Assembly (NCBI RefSeq): GCF_000281085.1
Contig: NZ_JH767538.1
Location: forward strand, 27,777-91,776
Length of the DNA: 64,000 nt
Direction of reading: 5' to 3'
DNA from: Catenovulum agarivorans YM01
Lineage (GTDB): Bacteria; Pseudomonadota; Gammaproteobacteria; Enterobacterales; Alteromonadaceae
Notes under the pieces: model-generated
Told to the model about the DNA's origin: nothing
The model's input: only the letters and a program-made list of their open reading frames with translations
The model's database searches: none
Translations under genes and position numbers: made by a program
In this document: positions 48,236-58,239 of the stretch, piece after piece
Layout: every line of letters starts with the position of its first letter
Numbering within the stretch: position 1 is the first letter of the stretch

Positions 48236-49177
48236 ATGGGTTATAAAAAGTTAACTAATCATTTTTTGCTGATAGTCGGCTTATGTATTTTGGCATATAG
48301 CCAAAAGTCGTTAGCAAATTTAACCGTTGGCGTGGCGATCAACGACCTGAGTAATCCATTTTTTTTGCAGATAGTTAAAGGTGCTAAGCGCAAGGCGGAT
48401 GAATTAACCAATGGCACGGCAAATATATTGGTGGTTGCAAGCGACTATTCGTTAGATAGACAACGTTGGCAGTTAGCACAGTTAGTTGAACGCAACGCAG
48501 ATATTGTGGTGATAACCGCCGCAGATCAGCAAGCTTTAGCACCTGATATAAAACAAGCAATTAAACAAGGTACTCAAGTTATCGCGGTGGATGTTGCGGC
48601 TGAAGGGGTTGTAGCAACGGTCGCCACTGATAATGTTAAAGCCGGATTTCAGGCATGCAAACATCTAATTAGTCAACTTGGTGGTGTTGGCAAAATCGCG
48701 ATAATTAATGGCCCAAATGTATCTGCTGTAGTTGATAGGGTAGAAGGATGTAAACAAGCTATTGCGCAAGCTAGCGGTATTCAGCTGTTACAAATAGAAG
48801 CGCAAGGTCAAGGCAGCCAAGCAGGTGGTGAACAAGCTATGAAAATAATTTTAGCTAGCTATCCTGATGTAAGTGGTGTGTTTGCAATTAACGACCCTAG
48901 TGCAATCGGTGCTGAGCTTGAAGCGCAGAATCGTGGTAAACGTAGTTTGGTGATCACATCGGTTGATGGTGCACCTATCATGCAGGATGCGTTAAAAAAT
49001 GCCAATGCATTGGTCAGTGCTACTGCTGCTCAATACCCTGATTTAATGGCTGAAAAAGCCGTTGAGTTAGGTTATCAACTTAAACAGGGTAAAAAACTCT
49101 CACAGCAAATATTTTTAATAGACCCAAGTTTAGTTAATAAAAACAACCTGATGCAGTACAAAGGTTGGGCGGAGTAA
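48236..49177 (+). CDS. Periplasmic sugar-binding protein (RbsB-like)
   Basis: A 313-residue exported protein. The ATG at 48236 is supported by AAAGGTGG; reading further upstream would run into the operator. The signal peptide ends near residue 27 (KSLA), then the mature protein starts with [15 protein letters not shown], the type I binding-protein fold used by RbsB. Later landmarks are [22 protein letters not shown], and [12 protein letters not shown]. It probably binds fructose or a similar sugar. No ABC permease is near. Its stop is five bases from the chemoreceptor start, which suggests it acts as the ligand-loaded partner of that receptor, as RbsB does with Trg in Escherichia coli. Confidence 0.88.
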   Translation: MGYKKLTNHFLLIVGLCILAYSQKSLANLTVGVAINDLSNPFFLQIVKGAKRKADELTNGTANILVVASDYSLDRQRWQLAQLVERNADIVVITAADQQALAPDIKQAIKQGTQVIAVDVAAEGVVATVATDNVKAGFQACKHLISQLGGVGKIAIINGPNVSAVVDRVEGCKQAIAQASGIQLLQIEAQGQGSQAGGEQAMKIILASYPDVSGVFAINDPSAIGAELEAQNRGKRSLVITSVDGAPIMQDALKNANALVSATAAQYPDLMAEKAVELGYQLKQGKKLSQQIFLIDPSLVNKNNLMQYKGWAE

Positions 49178-49182
49178 AAACT

Positions 49183-51168
49183 ATGACATTACAATTTAAA
49201 ATCACCAGTGTTTTTAGTTTTTTAGCTTTGGTCATACTAGTGGTGATAGCCGCGGGTGTGCAAAATAGTCAAACGATTAGCAATAGATTTGATCAATTTT
49301 CCGAACACGCAACTGAGCTATTACTCAATTTAGCTGATATGCGTGAAACCTTTCAGCAGTTGGACAATAAGGTTTTACAACACTATCTTGCTCGCTCAAC
49401 TCATCAACAAAACGGCTTAGAGCAGCAGCTCAAACAAGATGATACAAATTTGCAGCAGCTAACGCGCAAACTGCTAAATAAAGCTGAGTTGCTATTTACT
49501 AACAATGATATGCAGTTATCTGATGTTCAGCCAAATCTAAACGCGCAGCAAGCACTGATTTTAGTTAATCGACAAGCTTTATCTTTGGATGTGCAATTGC
49601 AAAACAAACAGGCAGATTTTTTACAACATTGGTTACAAGTGAATGAGCTGGTTGAGCTGAAGCTGAAAAACTTAAACAGCCAAAGTTTTATTTGGTTGTC
49701 GTCATTGATGGCGATTAAAGATGGTTTAGATCGCATTCGTGCCTTAACTGAAATGGTGGCGGTTACCCAAGATCCGGAAGTGTACCCGACACTGATACCA
49801 ACGGCGTCAGATACAATGAAAACACTGCAAACCAATTTGGAGATTTTGACTTATCAGTCGATGTTTTCGGTCAGTGACTTGGCACTATTAATCAACAAGA
49901 TGGAAAAATCTCTGCTGGCACAAGAGGGTATGTTGCCAATTGCGGTAGATTATTTAACTGTGCGTGACAAACAAGTTGCACAGCTTGAGCAATACCGTCA
50001 AGTGTGGCAAATGGATTTAGCTAAGATTGATAAATTTGCCGATTGGATTAACCAGCAAACTTCACAAAACGCACTGCAAAGTAAACAGCAAAACGCATCG
50101 GCCACCCAATGGTTGATTATTGCAGGGGGGATCTCTGTAATTGTTACGGCAATCATCAGTTTTGTTATGGTGATGGGGATACGCCGTCCAATTAAGCGCT
50201 TAACCAAATTTAGCCAAAAAGTCAGTAGTGGCGACTTAACGGAAAATATCTCAAAAACGTCAAGTGATGAGTTTGGCACCATAGGCAAAATGCTCAATAG
50301 CATTTCAGAACATTTAAATGCGTTGGTGGTGGAAGTTATTCATACCAGCCAAAGTGTTAATTCGGCGAGCGATAATTTGCTTAGCAATAACCAGCGCAGT
50401 TTAGACCGAGTTTTTAAAATTAGCAGTGATATTGAAACCTTGTCTGCCGCGTTACAAGAGCTTGGAACTTCGGCCGTGCATATTGAAGAGCGCACGATCA
50501 ATACGCAAAAAGAAGTGGACAATATAGATAGACTGATAAAACAAAGCCGTGATTTATCTAAACAGAATGCAGACAAGTTAACCGAGCTAGGCATTCAAAT
50601 GAAAGATGCTTCAAATATTGTGCGCTCACTGCGCCAAAGCAGTGAAGACATTAGCAGCATAGTCGCGATTATCCGCGCGGTAGCAGAGCAGACAAATCTA
50701 CTTGCGTTAAATGCTGCGATAGAAGCGGCGAGAGCAGGTGAGAATGGTCGAGGGTTTGCTGTGGTTGCTGACGAAGTTCGTGAACTAGCGGCTCGAACAC
50801 AAAGGTCAACTGAAGAAATAGAGAGTATTGTTAGTCGATTGCAAGGTGAAAGCCAAAAAGCGGAAAGTATGGTCGACATAGGTGCAGAAATTACCTTGGC
50901 CAGGATTGAGGATGCCAATGATCTGTCTAAGGACATGCGTTTAATTGGTGATGCCGCGGCGATTATTAAAGATATGAGCGCATCTATTTCGACGTCAGCA
51001 ACAGAACAAGGCACTGTCATTCAGGATATTGCACAAAATATTGCAGCACTAGCGGAGCAGATTAACGACAATAAAGCTGAATTTAATGACAATGTAAAAC
51101 AAACCGAAGACTTGGTTGAGAGAGCACATACTTTACGTGGTTTAACCGCTAAGTTTACCACCCGTTAA
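49183..51168 (+). CDS. Methyl-accepting chemotaxis protein
   Basis: A 661-residue chemoreceptor; ATG at 49183 with GGAG at a proper distance. TM1 is at about 8-26, a long helical periplasmic domain follows to ~305, TM2 is at ~307-330 ([18 protein letters not shown]) and HAMP to ~385. The signalling domain has the conserved tip [23 protein letters not shown] (quoted in part) and [11 protein letters not shown]. The helical-bundle sensor, rather than Cache, fits receptors that read binding proteins. It is coupled to the sugar-binding protein gene and lies under the same operator. It should send the cell towards fructan breakdown sugars through CheA/CheW encoded elsewhere. The C-terminus overlaps the convergent neighbour's stop by three bases. 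Confidence 0.94.
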   Translation: MTLQFKITSVFSFLALVILVVIAAGVQNSQTISNRFDQFSEHATELLLNLADMRETFQQLDNKVLQHYLARSTHQQNGLEQQLKQDDTNLQQLTRKLLNKAELLFTNNDMQLSDVQPNLNAQQALILVNRQALSLDVQLQNKQADFLQHWLQVNELVELKLKNLNSQSFIWLSSLMAIKDGLDRIRALTEMVAVTQDPEVYPTLIPTASDTMKTLQTNLEILTYQSMFSVSDLALLINKMEKSLLAQEGMLPIAVDYLTVRDKQVAQLEQYRQVWQMDLAKIDKFADWINQQTSQNALQSKQQNASATQWLIIAGGISVIVTAIISFVMVMGIRRPIKRLTKFSQKVSSGDLTENISKTSSDEFGTIGKMLNSISEHLNALVVEVIHTSQSVNSASDNLLSNNQRSLDRVFKISSDIETLSAALQELGTSAVHIEERTINTQKEVDNIDRLIKQSRDLSKQNADKLTELGIQMKDASNIVRSLRQSSEDISSIVAIIRAVAEQTNLLALNAAIEAARAGENGRGFAVVADEVRELAARTQRSTEEIESIVSRLQGESQKAESMVDIGAEITLARIEDANDLSKDMRLIGDAAAIIKDMSASISTSATEQGTVIQDIAQNIAALAEQINDNKAEFNDNVKQTEDLVERAHTLRGLTAKFTTR

Positions 51169-52139
51169 TTGACGGAAGTTTGTGCTAGGTGTTGGTAAAT
51201 GGCTTGGCAATTAGCTTCTGGCAGCTTTTGGATAAAGGCGTAATCGATAAAAATTGGTTTAAGGTATAAGCTAGAAAGTGTGGCTTTAGACTCAATATTA
51301 CTGATGAGTTTAGCCGCACTAGCATAGCCAATTTGAAAGGCATTTTGGCTGATAAAGCCGAGCATTTTATTATCTGTTGTTGCTTTAATCAGTGCTGGGT
51401 GGCAATCAAAACCAACTTTAATATTGGATATTTCTGCGAGATCTTGATTAATGGCTAAACTGCCTAGCTCATTGGTAGCATATATCACTTGTGCTTTGCG
51501 AATTAACGCTTTTTCATGAAAGATGATTTCTCTAGCGGTGCCGACAGACCGACCAGAATGTAAGTGTTTGATATTAACTGAACTGAAGGTTTGTTTTAAT
51601 TGATTGGTAAAACCAAGGGCGCGTTGATTTAAATGTGCTTCGGTTTGATTGTTGATTACAATGGCTAAATCAATCGTTTGTTGCGAAAGCTCGATAAGTT
51701 GTTTAGCTGCTAATTCGCCAGCAAAATAGTCGTTTGTTTTTACCACTGGCAGTTGGCTATGCTCGGGTTTACGATCAATCAGAATTATCGGTTTATCATA
51801 GTCTTGTATAAGTGCGTCAACAACTGATTTTTCATTTGGTGCGAGGATCAGGCCTTCGCACGCATAGTTTTTGAAAAAGTTAATAATGGACAGTTGTGCA
51901 CTGGCAGTGGTGGACTCATAGGTTCCTCTTGATATGATCTGGTAACCATAATCGGATGCAGCTTGTTGCGCGCCTAAGGTTGTTGCACGCCAAAAGGTAT
52001 GGCCACCACCTGCGGTTACCATAACTAAGCATTTACTCTGAATATTACACGAGAAGATAAGGGCACACACAGCGATTAAAACCGTGAAGTTTTTGGTCGA
52101 AGCTACTATCCTAGATGCAACAGAGAGTAGAGGTGACAT
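51165..52139 (-). CDS. Second periplasmic sugar-binding protein, LacI/RbsB fold
   Basis: A 324-residue protein; start taken at the ATG at 52139, after which a hydrophobic signal ([14 protein letters not shown]) leads to the mature part. Alternative upstream starts would overlap the ABC gene. The type I binding fold is seen in [43 protein letters not shown] and [13 protein letters not shown]. The Cys in the signal region (IFSC) might be a lipobox, but the following residues do not make it clear. It is divergent from the MalK-like ATPase gene. With no permease around, it may deliver sugar to a transporter elsewhere or to a sensor. Whether it and the other binding protein share a ligand is unknown. 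Confidence 0.8.
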   Translation of the reverse strand: MSPLLSVASRIVASTKNFTVLIAVCALIFSCNIQSKCLVMVTAGGGHTFWRATTLGAQQAASDYGYQIISRGTYESTTASAQLSIINFFKNYACEGLILAPNEKSVVDALIQDYDKPIILIDRKPEHSQLPVVKTNDYFAGELAAKQLIELSQQTIDLAIVINNQTEAHLNQRALGFTNQLKQTFSSVNIKHLHSGRSVGTAREIIFHEKALIRKAQVIYATNELGSLAINQDLAEISNIKVGFDCHPALIKATTDNKMLGFISQNAFQIGYASAAKLISNIESKATLSSLYLKPIFIDYAFIQKLPEANCQAIYQHLAQTSVN

Positions 52140-52214
52140 GTGGTGGCCTGATAGTGTTTGAGCAAATATTACTCTAAATATTAGTTGATGGAATGTGTTT
52201 TTGTAAGTGCGTAA

Positions 52215-52224
52215 ATAACGTTGT
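52215..52224. promoter_or_regulatory. Near-perfect operator in the divergent gap
   Basis: ATAACGTTGT, one mismatch from the palindrome, lies between the second binding-protein gene (minus) and the ABC ATPase gene (plus). It could control either or both. Confidence 0.55.
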
Positions 52225-52267
52225 TTTTTCGCTTGATAACACTTGGTGGTAAATCTAAGGCAGTACT

Positions 52268-53389
52268 TTGACAAAACTAACATTAAAAAACATATCTAAG
52301 ACCTATGCTTTGGGTGAAAACAGTACGATAAAAAATATCGACCTAGAAATAACATCTGGCGAGCTTATTGTTTTTATCGGCCCTTCTGGGTGTGGGAAAA
52401 CCACTTTGTTACGGCTAATTGCAGGATTAGAGCCACTCAGTGACGGGGAACTGTGGTTTGGACAGACCTTGATGAACCAAGTTATTCCGAGCGAACGAAA
52501 AATCGGCATGGTTTTCCAAAATTATGCTTTATACCCGCAGATGACTGTTTTTGAAAATTTATCTTTCGGCTTAAAACAAAAGGGGATAAATAAAAAACTT
52601 ATCGCCAACCGGGTAAACAAGGTTGCAAACAAACTTGAAATTGCACATATATTGCAGCAGAAACCTGCTAGTTTATCGGGTGGGCAGCAGCAAAGAGTCG
52701 CGATTGGCCGCTGTATAGTGCAGCGACCACAGTTATTTTTGTTGGATGAACCTTTAAGTAATTTAGATGCTGATTTAAGAAGCAAAACTCGAAAAGAGAT
52801 CAAACAATTGCATCAGTCGCTGGGCACAACCATGATTTATGTTACACACGATCAGCAAGAAGCCATGACGCTCGGAGATAGAATTGCAGTATTTGCTCCG
52901 TTATCGCTCGCAACCGATAGCAATTTGCAACAGGTTGGTACGCCGCTTGAGTTATATAACCAGCCTTGTAATCGCTTTGTAGCGCAATTTTTGGGTCAAC
53001 CTAAAATCAATATGCTAGCTGCATCGGTCACAGCCATATCTTCTGAAAACATCTCGATTAGATTAACTGCGAGTGAACAGTTGATAACATTAGCTGTTTG
53101 TTCCGTTAAGGAACAGCAAGAAGTTGAATTAGCCTTTCGCCCCGAGCATGTTCAACTTTCGCTTGAATCTTCGGCTAAAAGTTATTGTACACTTGAAGCT
53201 GAGCTGACTTCATATGAGCAGCTTGGCAGTGAATGTATATTATATTTTGACTATGCTGGCACACAAATTATTAGCAAAGTACAAAAACAGTTTGATGCTG
53301 AGGCACTAACGCCGGCAACTTGGTTATTGTATATAGAAACCAGACATTGCCACATTTTTGATAAGGCAAGCGGCAGCAGGTGTAATTAA
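52268..53389 (+). CDS. MalK/UgpC-like ABC ATPase without a permease nearby
   Basis: A 373-residue ABC ATPase. Walker A is GPSGCGKTT near 38-46, the Q-loop is VFQNYALYP, the signature is LSGGQQQR, Walker B is LFLLDEPLSNLD and the H-loop is VTHDQQEA. The C-terminal ~130 residues form a TOBE/MalK-type regulatory domain. The start is a TTG at 52268 with AAGG upstream. Family members energise import of sugars or glycerol phosphates, but no permease genes exist in this window. As MalK-like ATPases may be shared among importers, it could serve a distant permease pair, or act in regulation. It is followed by the MFS porter under its own promoter. Confidence 0.9.
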   Translation: MTKLTLKNISKTYALGENSTIKNIDLEITSGELIVFIGPSGCGKTTLLRLIAGLEPLSDGELWFGQTLMNQVIPSERKIGMVFQNYALYPQMTVFENLSFGLKQKGINKKLIANRVNKVANKLEIAHILQQKPASLSGGQQQRVAIGRCIVQRPQLFLLDEPLSNLDADLRSKTRKEIKQLHQSLGTTMIYVTHDQQEAMTLGDRIAVFAPLSLATDSNLQQVGTPLELYNQPCNRFVAQFLGQPKINMLAASVTAISSENISIRLTASEQLITLAVCSVKEQQEVELAFRPEHVQLSLESSAKSYCTLEAELTSYEQLGSECILYFDYAGTQIISKVQKQFDAEALTPATWLLYIETRHCHIFDKASGSRCN

Positions 53390-53432
53390 TTTTACGTCAG
53401 TATTAGATTAATTTTAATTTTTAATATCTAAC

Positions 53433-53460
53433 TTGTTAAATAAGACAACGTTGTTATAAT
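53433..53460 (+). promoter_or_regulatory. Promoter with embedded operator for the MFS porter
   Basis: TTGTTA (53433-53438), 16-base spacer, TATAAT (53455-53460). The palindrome ACAACGTTGT at 53445-53454 fills the spacer and abuts the -10 box, so a bound repressor would exclude RNA polymerase. This is the clearest example of the operator in the locus. Confidence 0.82.
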
Positions 53461-53492
53461 GGTTGGAGTGTAATTAAATTGAGAGTAAATGT

Positions 53493-54896
53493 ATGCCAAA
53501 ACTACTACTTTGGTCGATAACAGTCGCGGTAGCCGGGTTTTTATTCGGTTTTGATACTGCGGTTATTTCTGGTGCGGAACAAAAAATCCAAGCTTTGTGG
53601 AACTTATCTCCTATGCAGCATGGGTTACTGATTGTTTCTTCAGCGCTGTGGGGCACTGTAATTGGTGCTTTGTCAGGCAGTTATCCATGTGACAAATTTG
53701 GCCGTAAACCAACCCTTATTTTTATTGGTATTTTGTACGCCTTGTCTGCTTTCGGCTCTGCAATTGCGCAAGACCCTTATACATTTGCCATTTTGCGTTT
53801 TATCGGTGGGGTTGGTGTTGGTATATCGTCGGTTGCCGTACCTGCTTATATATCTGAGGTAGCACCTGCTAAACGCCGTGGCCAGTTAGTTGCTTTGTAT
53901 CAATTCCAAATTGTTTTCGGCATTTTAGTGGCTATGTTGTCTAATTATTTTATCTCTGGTGTAGCCGACTGGGATTGGCGTTTAATGTTGGGTATAGAAA
54001 CCTTACCCGCCTTGTTATACCTAATGTTTGTCAGTCGAGTACCAGAAAGTCCACGTTGGTTGGCGATTCATCGTGACGATATTAGTCAATGCCGCAAAAT
54101 TCTCAATGAAATAGGCGAAGAGAATGTTGAGCAGATCATCAGCGAGATACAAGCATCAAAATCTACTAAAGCCGATTTAGCCAAAGCAAAAAATGCCTTG
54201 TCAGAGCTAGAGCATCACAATGTTGAACAAGAAGTTGAAGACATAGTTGAAGAAAAACAATCTGAGCCTAAAAAGTTATTTAGCTCAGTGTATCAATTAC
54301 CCATTTTGTTGGCGTTTTTAATTGCCTTTTTTAACCAGCTATCTGGTATTAACTTTATTTTGTATTACGCGCCGCGAGTGTTTTCTATGGCAGGGTTAGA
54401 CTCTAGCAGTGCATTATTGTCTTCAGCTGGCATAGGTTTAGTTAATCTCATATTTACTATGGCAGGTTTGTGGCTCATTGATAGAGCAGGGCGGAAAAGC
54501 TTAATGTATATAGGCTCATTAGGTTACATTATTTCGTTAGCTGTGGTGGCTTGGGCATTTGCCAACAACATAGGCGGTGCGGTTGTAGTATTTTTTGTCT
54601 TTATGTTTATTGCGTCGCACGCTATTGGTCAAGGTGCGGTTATTTGGGTGTTTATTTCAGAAATATTCCCGAATGCGGTACGAGCAAAAGGGCAAGCTTT
54701 GGGGTCAGGTACGCATTGGGTATTTGCTGCATTAATTAGTTTATTAATGCCAACAGCTCTGGCTGCATTTGAAGCATCTACAGTGTTCTACTTCTTTGCA
54801 TTTATGATGTTGCTGCAGCTAGTTTGGGTGAAATTTATGATGCCTGAAACTAAAGGTAAGTCGTTAGAAGATTTAGCGCTTGAGTTAAAGCGCTAA
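53493..54896 (+). CDS. MFS sugar porter (SP family)
   Basis: A 467-residue protein with 12 predicted membrane helices. Sugar-porter signatures are present: GFDTAVISG in the first helix, DKFGRKP between helices 2 and 3, PESPRWL after helix 6, a central charged loop (about 200-250), QLSGINFILYYAP in helix 7, DRAGRK, and PETKGKSLE at the end. Family members move hexoses or sucrose with protons. It should be the main inner-membrane importer of the locus. The operator sits in its promoter. A hairpin over its stop codon is the likely terminator. Confidence 0.93.
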   Translation: MPKLLLWSITVAVAGFLFGFDTAVISGAEQKIQALWNLSPMQHGLLIVSSALWGTVIGALSGSYPCDKFGRKPTLIFIGILYALSAFGSAIAQDPYTFAILRFIGGVGVGISSVAVPAYISEVAPAKRRGQLVALYQFQIVFGILVAMLSNYFISGVADWDWRLMLGIETLPALLYLMFVSRVPESPRWLAIHRDDISQCRKILNEIGEENVEQIISEIQASKSTKADLAKAKNALSELEHHNVEQEVEDIVEEKQSEPKKLFSSVYQLPILLAFLIAFFNQLSGINFILYYAPRVFSMAGLDSSSALLSSAGIGLVNLIFTMAGLWLIDRAGRKSLMYIGSLGYIISLAVVAWAFANNIGGAVVVFFVFMFIASHAIGQGAVIWVFISEIFPNAVRAKGQALGSGTHWVFAALISLLMPTALAAFEASTVFYFFAFMMLLQLVWVKFMMPETKGKSLEDLALELKR

Positions 54897-54898
54897 AT
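54871..54898. terminator. Hairpin over the MFS stop codon
   Basis: ATTTAGCGCT (54871-54880) pairs with AGCGCTAAAT (54889-54898), an 8-base loop. It lies at the end of the MFS gene and just before the convergent trmB stop, so it may end both transcripts. No strong T-run follows. Confidence 0.5.
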
Positions 54899-54906
54899 CG
54901 TTTCGA

Positions 54907-55629
54907 TTAAAGCTTCTCAAACATTAAGTCCCATACGCCATGTCCAAGTCTATGACCGCGCTGCTCAAATTTAGTTAGCGGTCTATGCTCTGGGCGTGGC
55001 ATATAATCACCGCTTGGTGATTGGTTTTTGTAGTTTGCTTGTGCCGACATCACTTCCAACATATGTTCTGCGTAATTTTCCCAGTCGGTCGCCATATGGA
55101 AAACCCCACCTGTTGTGAGTTTTTGCGCTAACAGTTGGGCAAATTCTGTTTGGACAATACGGCGTTTGTGGTGGCGTTTTTTATGCCAAGGATCAGGGAA
55201 AAACAATTGCACACAACTAAGAGAGTTGTCAGCAATACAGTCTTTTAAAATTGCGACTGCATCATGGTTGATTAAACGTAAGTTTTTTACACCTTCTGTG
55301 GTCGCATCTTTTAAACAGGCGCCAACACCCGGCAAGTGCACTTCAATACCAACAAAGTTTTTTTCTGGAGCATTTTTGGCCATTTCAACCAAGGATGCGC
55401 CCATGCCAAAACCAATTTCTAATACCACAGGGTTGTTATTGCCAAATATAACTTGCCAGTCAAACGCACCTTGTTCGTGAGTTAAGCCGTATTGATCCCA
55501 ATATTCGTCTATTGCCGCTTGTTGGCCTTTGGTTAAACGCCCTTGGCGGGTTACAAAACTTTTAACTTCACGAATAAAACGGCCTTTTTCTTTGGCTTGT
55601 TCGAGTCTGTCTTGCGGCTGGTCGGTCAT
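54907..55629 (-). CDS. trmB: tRNA (guanine-N7-)-methyltransferase
   Basis: A 240-residue enzyme, the standard length; the ATG at 55629 is chosen over longer readings because [17 protein letters not shown] matches typical TrmB starts. Motifs: [15 protein letters not shown] (SAM binding), [12 protein letters not shown], and [13 protein letters not shown], the catalytic PDPW segment. It makes m7G at tRNA position 46. It is a housekeeping gene marking the end of the fructan locus. Confidence 0.96.
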   Translation of the reverse strand: MTDQPQDRLEQAKEKGRFIREVKSFVTRQGRLTKGQQAAIDEYWDQYGLTHEQGAFDWQVIFGNNNPVVLEIGFGMGASLVEMAKNAPEKNFVGIEVHLPGVGACLKDATTEGVKNLRLINHDAVAILKDCIADNSLSCVQLFFPDPWHKKRHHKRRIVQTEFAQLLAQKLTTGGVFHMATDWENYAEHMLEVMSAQANYKNQSPSGDYMPRPEHRPLTKFEQRGHRLGHGVWDLMFEKL

Positions 55630-55798
55630 GGGATTCAGAACTTTTATTGGTTTAAATATCAAACCGCACATTATTGTGATCCAGCAACTGAGTGCAAGTA
55701 GTTTATTTATTTGCCGATAAAAACTTGTTGCTTTTGCTGCTAGCTTATAAGGGCTTAAACGTTTAAAATTGCTCTTTATGAATATAGTTGAGGTTTTG

Positions 55799-56419
55799 AT
55801 GGACAACTTAGTTCACAAATTTGTTTTATTATGGGCAGTAATTGACCCCATAGGCACTATTCCTGTGTTTATTGCAGTAACAGCTGCATTAAAAACCACC
55901 GCAGAAAAAAACAAAGTCGCAATAAAAGCTATTGTTATCGCGGCATTGGTGTTGGTGTTTTTTGTTGTGCTTGGTGAAATATTACTTGATGCGATGGATA
56001 TCCCATTGCCAGCATTCCAAGTCGCTGGTGGTGTTGTACTGTTTTTATTCGCACTGACAATGATTTTTGGTGATAGCAAACCGGAACAAGAATTAGGTCT
56101 GGTAGATAAAGCACACAATGCCGCAGTGTTTCCGCTGGCTATTCCTTCAATCGCTTCGCCTGGTGCTATGATGGCAGCTGTGCTCCTGACAGATAATCAC
56201 AGATTCTCACTGGTGGAACAAACAATAACCACCGGCATTATACTCGTTATTTTGTTGATTACTTTAGTACTAATGCTAGCAGCCAATAAGATTGTTAAAT
56301 TAATTGGCGAAACCGGTGCGAGTGTAATTAGTCGAGTAATGGGGCTTATATTGTCGGCAGTTGCTATGAACGCCGTGTTATCAGGTTTATTCACTTACTA
56401 TAGTTCAGTAAATGGTTAG
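55799..56419 (+). CDS. MarC-family integral membrane protein
   Basis: A 206-residue protein with six membrane helices; ATG at 55799 with GAGG eight bases upstream. Conserved MarC features include [15 protein letters not shown] in helix 1, [16 protein letters not shown] in helix 3, and [13 protein letters not shown]. Despite the family name, no role in antibiotic resistance is established; function is unknown. Eight bases separate it from selO, so they may be co-transcribed. Confidence 0.9.
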   Translation: MDNLVHKFVLLWAVIDPIGTIPVFIAVTAALKTTAEKNKVAIKAIVIAALVLVFFVVLGEILLDAMDIPLPAFQVAGGVVLFLFALTMIFGDSKPEQELGLVDKAHNAAVFPLAIPSIASPGAMMAAVLLTDNHRFSLVEQTITTGIILVILLITLVLMLAANKIVKLIGETGASVISRVMGLILSAVAMNAVLSGLFTYYSSVNG

Positions 56420-56427
56420 TCTATCTT

Positions 56428-58131
56428 ATGTGCTCTAGACACTCGGATAAGTCCCACAACAAAGTGACCAACATTGCGCAATTGGCGCAGTTGGTTGACT
56501 ATTCCTTGTTAGATTTTTTAACTGCAGATCCAGAGGCAACAGAATCTGGTGATGATTATAATCCCCGTGAGGTCTTTTCTGGCCATTATGTGCCGGTTAA
56601 ACCAACGCCGCTTGCTGATGCTGAATATATAGCGCACAGCCAAACGCTATTTGCAGAATTAGCGTTTGACGATAGTTTGGCGCAAGATCCTGATTTTGTC
56701 CGCATGTTTTCTGGTGATCTTTCGCAAATGCCACAGGCGATGTCGCCAGTTGGTTGGGCGACTGGTTATGCACTGTCAATTTATGGCACTGAATATACTC
56801 AGCAATGCCCGTTTAGAACCGGCAATGGATATGGTGATGGTCGCGCTATTTCTGTATTGGAGTTAGTCAGTCAGGGCAAACGCTGGGAAATGCAATTAAA
56901 AGGTGCGGGCAGAACACCTTATTGTCGCGGTGGTGACGGCCGAGCTGTGTTGCGCTCAAGCGTGCGCGAATTCCTCGCGCAAGAGCACATGTATGCGTTA
57001 GGCATTGAAACTTCTCGTTCACTGAGTTTGTTTGTGTCTAAAACAGAAAGGGTTGATCGCCCTTGGTATTTTGAAGGTTCACATTCACACGATCCTGAAA
57101 CTATGGTGGCTAATCCAGTAGCCATTTCTACCCGAGTTGCACCGTCGTTTTTGCGCGTTGGTCAAATAGAGTTATTCGCCCGCCGCGCTCGCGTGAATGA
57201 ATATGATAAAGCATTAGAAGAACTTGAGCTGATTATTCAGCATTTAATTGACCGCGAATACAGTCAACAAATAGACCCGAAGCTTGAATTTGCCGACAAA
57301 GTGCTGCTACTGGCCAGTGAGTTTCGCGAGCGTTTAACCGCGTTGGTTGCTAACTGGATGCGAGTTGGATTTTGCCAAGGTAATTTTAATGGGGATAACT
57401 GTGCAGCCGGTGGTTATACGCTAGATTACGGCCCCTTTGGTTTTTGTGAATTGTTTGAGCCCATGTTCCAACCATGGACAGGTGGTGGTCGTCATTTTGC
57501 CTTTTTCAATCAGCCTGTGGCAGCAGAAAAGAACTTTGCCATGTTCTGTTTAAGCTTAGAGCAAGTTTTGCAAAATCAGCCTGATGCGCGAGAAAAACTC
57601 GCAGAAGTTCAAGCAGGTTTTTCGCACCTAATGCATCAAAAGTTGGAAGCCATGTGGGCTGCAAAACTAGGTTTGGCGCAATTTGACGAAGCACTCTTGG
57701 TTGAGCTACTGCAACTTATGGTGAAAACACAGGTAGACTACAATATGTTTTTCCGTGAGCTTTCGCATGTGCCACAAGATATCACTCGTTTGCAAAAATC
57801 TTTTTATGCGCAAGCGTCAGATGAGCTAGAAGCTCAATGGCAACAGTGGCTACAAAAATGGCGTGTGGCGGTTAAGGCTGATGAAAATACCGCAGCTTTG
57901 CGCGAAAAAATGTTAGCGGTTAATCCTAAATTTACTTGGCGAGAATGGCTAGTTGTGCCTGCTTATCAGGCGGCTGCCAACGGTGATTATTCGTTAATAG
58001 CTGAGCTTCAGCAGGTGTTGTCTAACCCATATGCTGAACAATCAAAAGAACTAGAAGATAAGTATTATAGATTACGTCCGCAAGCTTTGTTTGGCGTAGG
58101 CGGAATTAGTCACTATAGCTGCTCGTCATAA
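56428..58131 (+). CDS. selO: SelO/YdiU-family protein adenylyltransferase
   Basis: A 567-residue pseudokinase-fold enzyme. Recognised motifs are the Gly-rich [15 protein letters not shown], the lysine-bearing [20 protein letters not shown] (quoted in part), the GNFNGDN metal/catalytic motif, and LDYGPFGF. It ends YSCSS, matching the C-terminal redox motif of bacterial family members that have Cys where some eukaryotes have selenocysteine. The family transfers AMP to Ser, Thr or Tyr of proteins in redox stress. The ribosome site is weak, so the exact start is a little uncertain. Confidence 0.92.
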   Translation: MCSRHSDKSHNKVTNIAQLAQLVDYSLLDFLTADPEATESGDDYNPREVFSGHYVPVKPTPLADAEYIAHSQTLFAELAFDDSLAQDPDFVRMFSGDLSQMPQAMSPVGWATGYALSIYGTEYTQQCPFRTGNGYGDGRAISVLELVSQGKRWEMQLKGAGRTPYCRGGDGRAVLRSSVREFLAQEHMYALGIETSRSLSLFVSKTERVDRPWYFEGSHSHDPETMVANPVAISTRVAPSFLRVGQIELFARRARVNEYDKALEELELIIQHLIDREYSQQIDPKLEFADKVLLLASEFRERLTALVANWMRVGFCQGNFNGDNCAAGGYTLDYGPFGFCELFEPMFQPWTGGGRHFAFFNQPVAAEKNFAMFCLSLEQVLQNQPDAREKLAEVQAGFSHLMHQKLEAMWAAKLGLAQFDEALLVELLQLMVKTQVDYNMFFRELSHVPQDITRLQKSFYAQASDELEAQWQQWLQKWRVAVKADENTAALREKMLAVNPKFTWREWLVVPAYQAAANGDYSLIAELQQVLSNPYAEQSKELEDKYYRLRPQALFGVGGISHYSCSS

Positions 58132-58143
58132 ACTCATTTGGCT

Positions 58144-58168
58144 ATAGCGCAGCTTATTGCTGCGCTAT
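58144..58168 (+). terminator. Hairpin after selO
   Basis: ATAGCGCAGC (58144-58153) pairs with GCTGCGCTAT (58159-58168), loop TTATT. It lies 12 bases past the selO stop; no T-run follows, so termination is not certain. Confidence 0.5.
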
Positions 58169-58239
58169 CGCAAACTTGCAAAAATGCTCTACTTGGCTAA
58201 ATATTAAACAAGCTAAAGCAAGTATGGTTGCGCAAGTGC

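Noticed and set aside
25108-54896. Bacteroidetes-type SusC/SusD polysaccharide utilisation locus
   Set aside because: No SusD-like gene and no TonB receptor inside the locus; the receptor at 9198 is in a different operon and lacks the operator palindrome.
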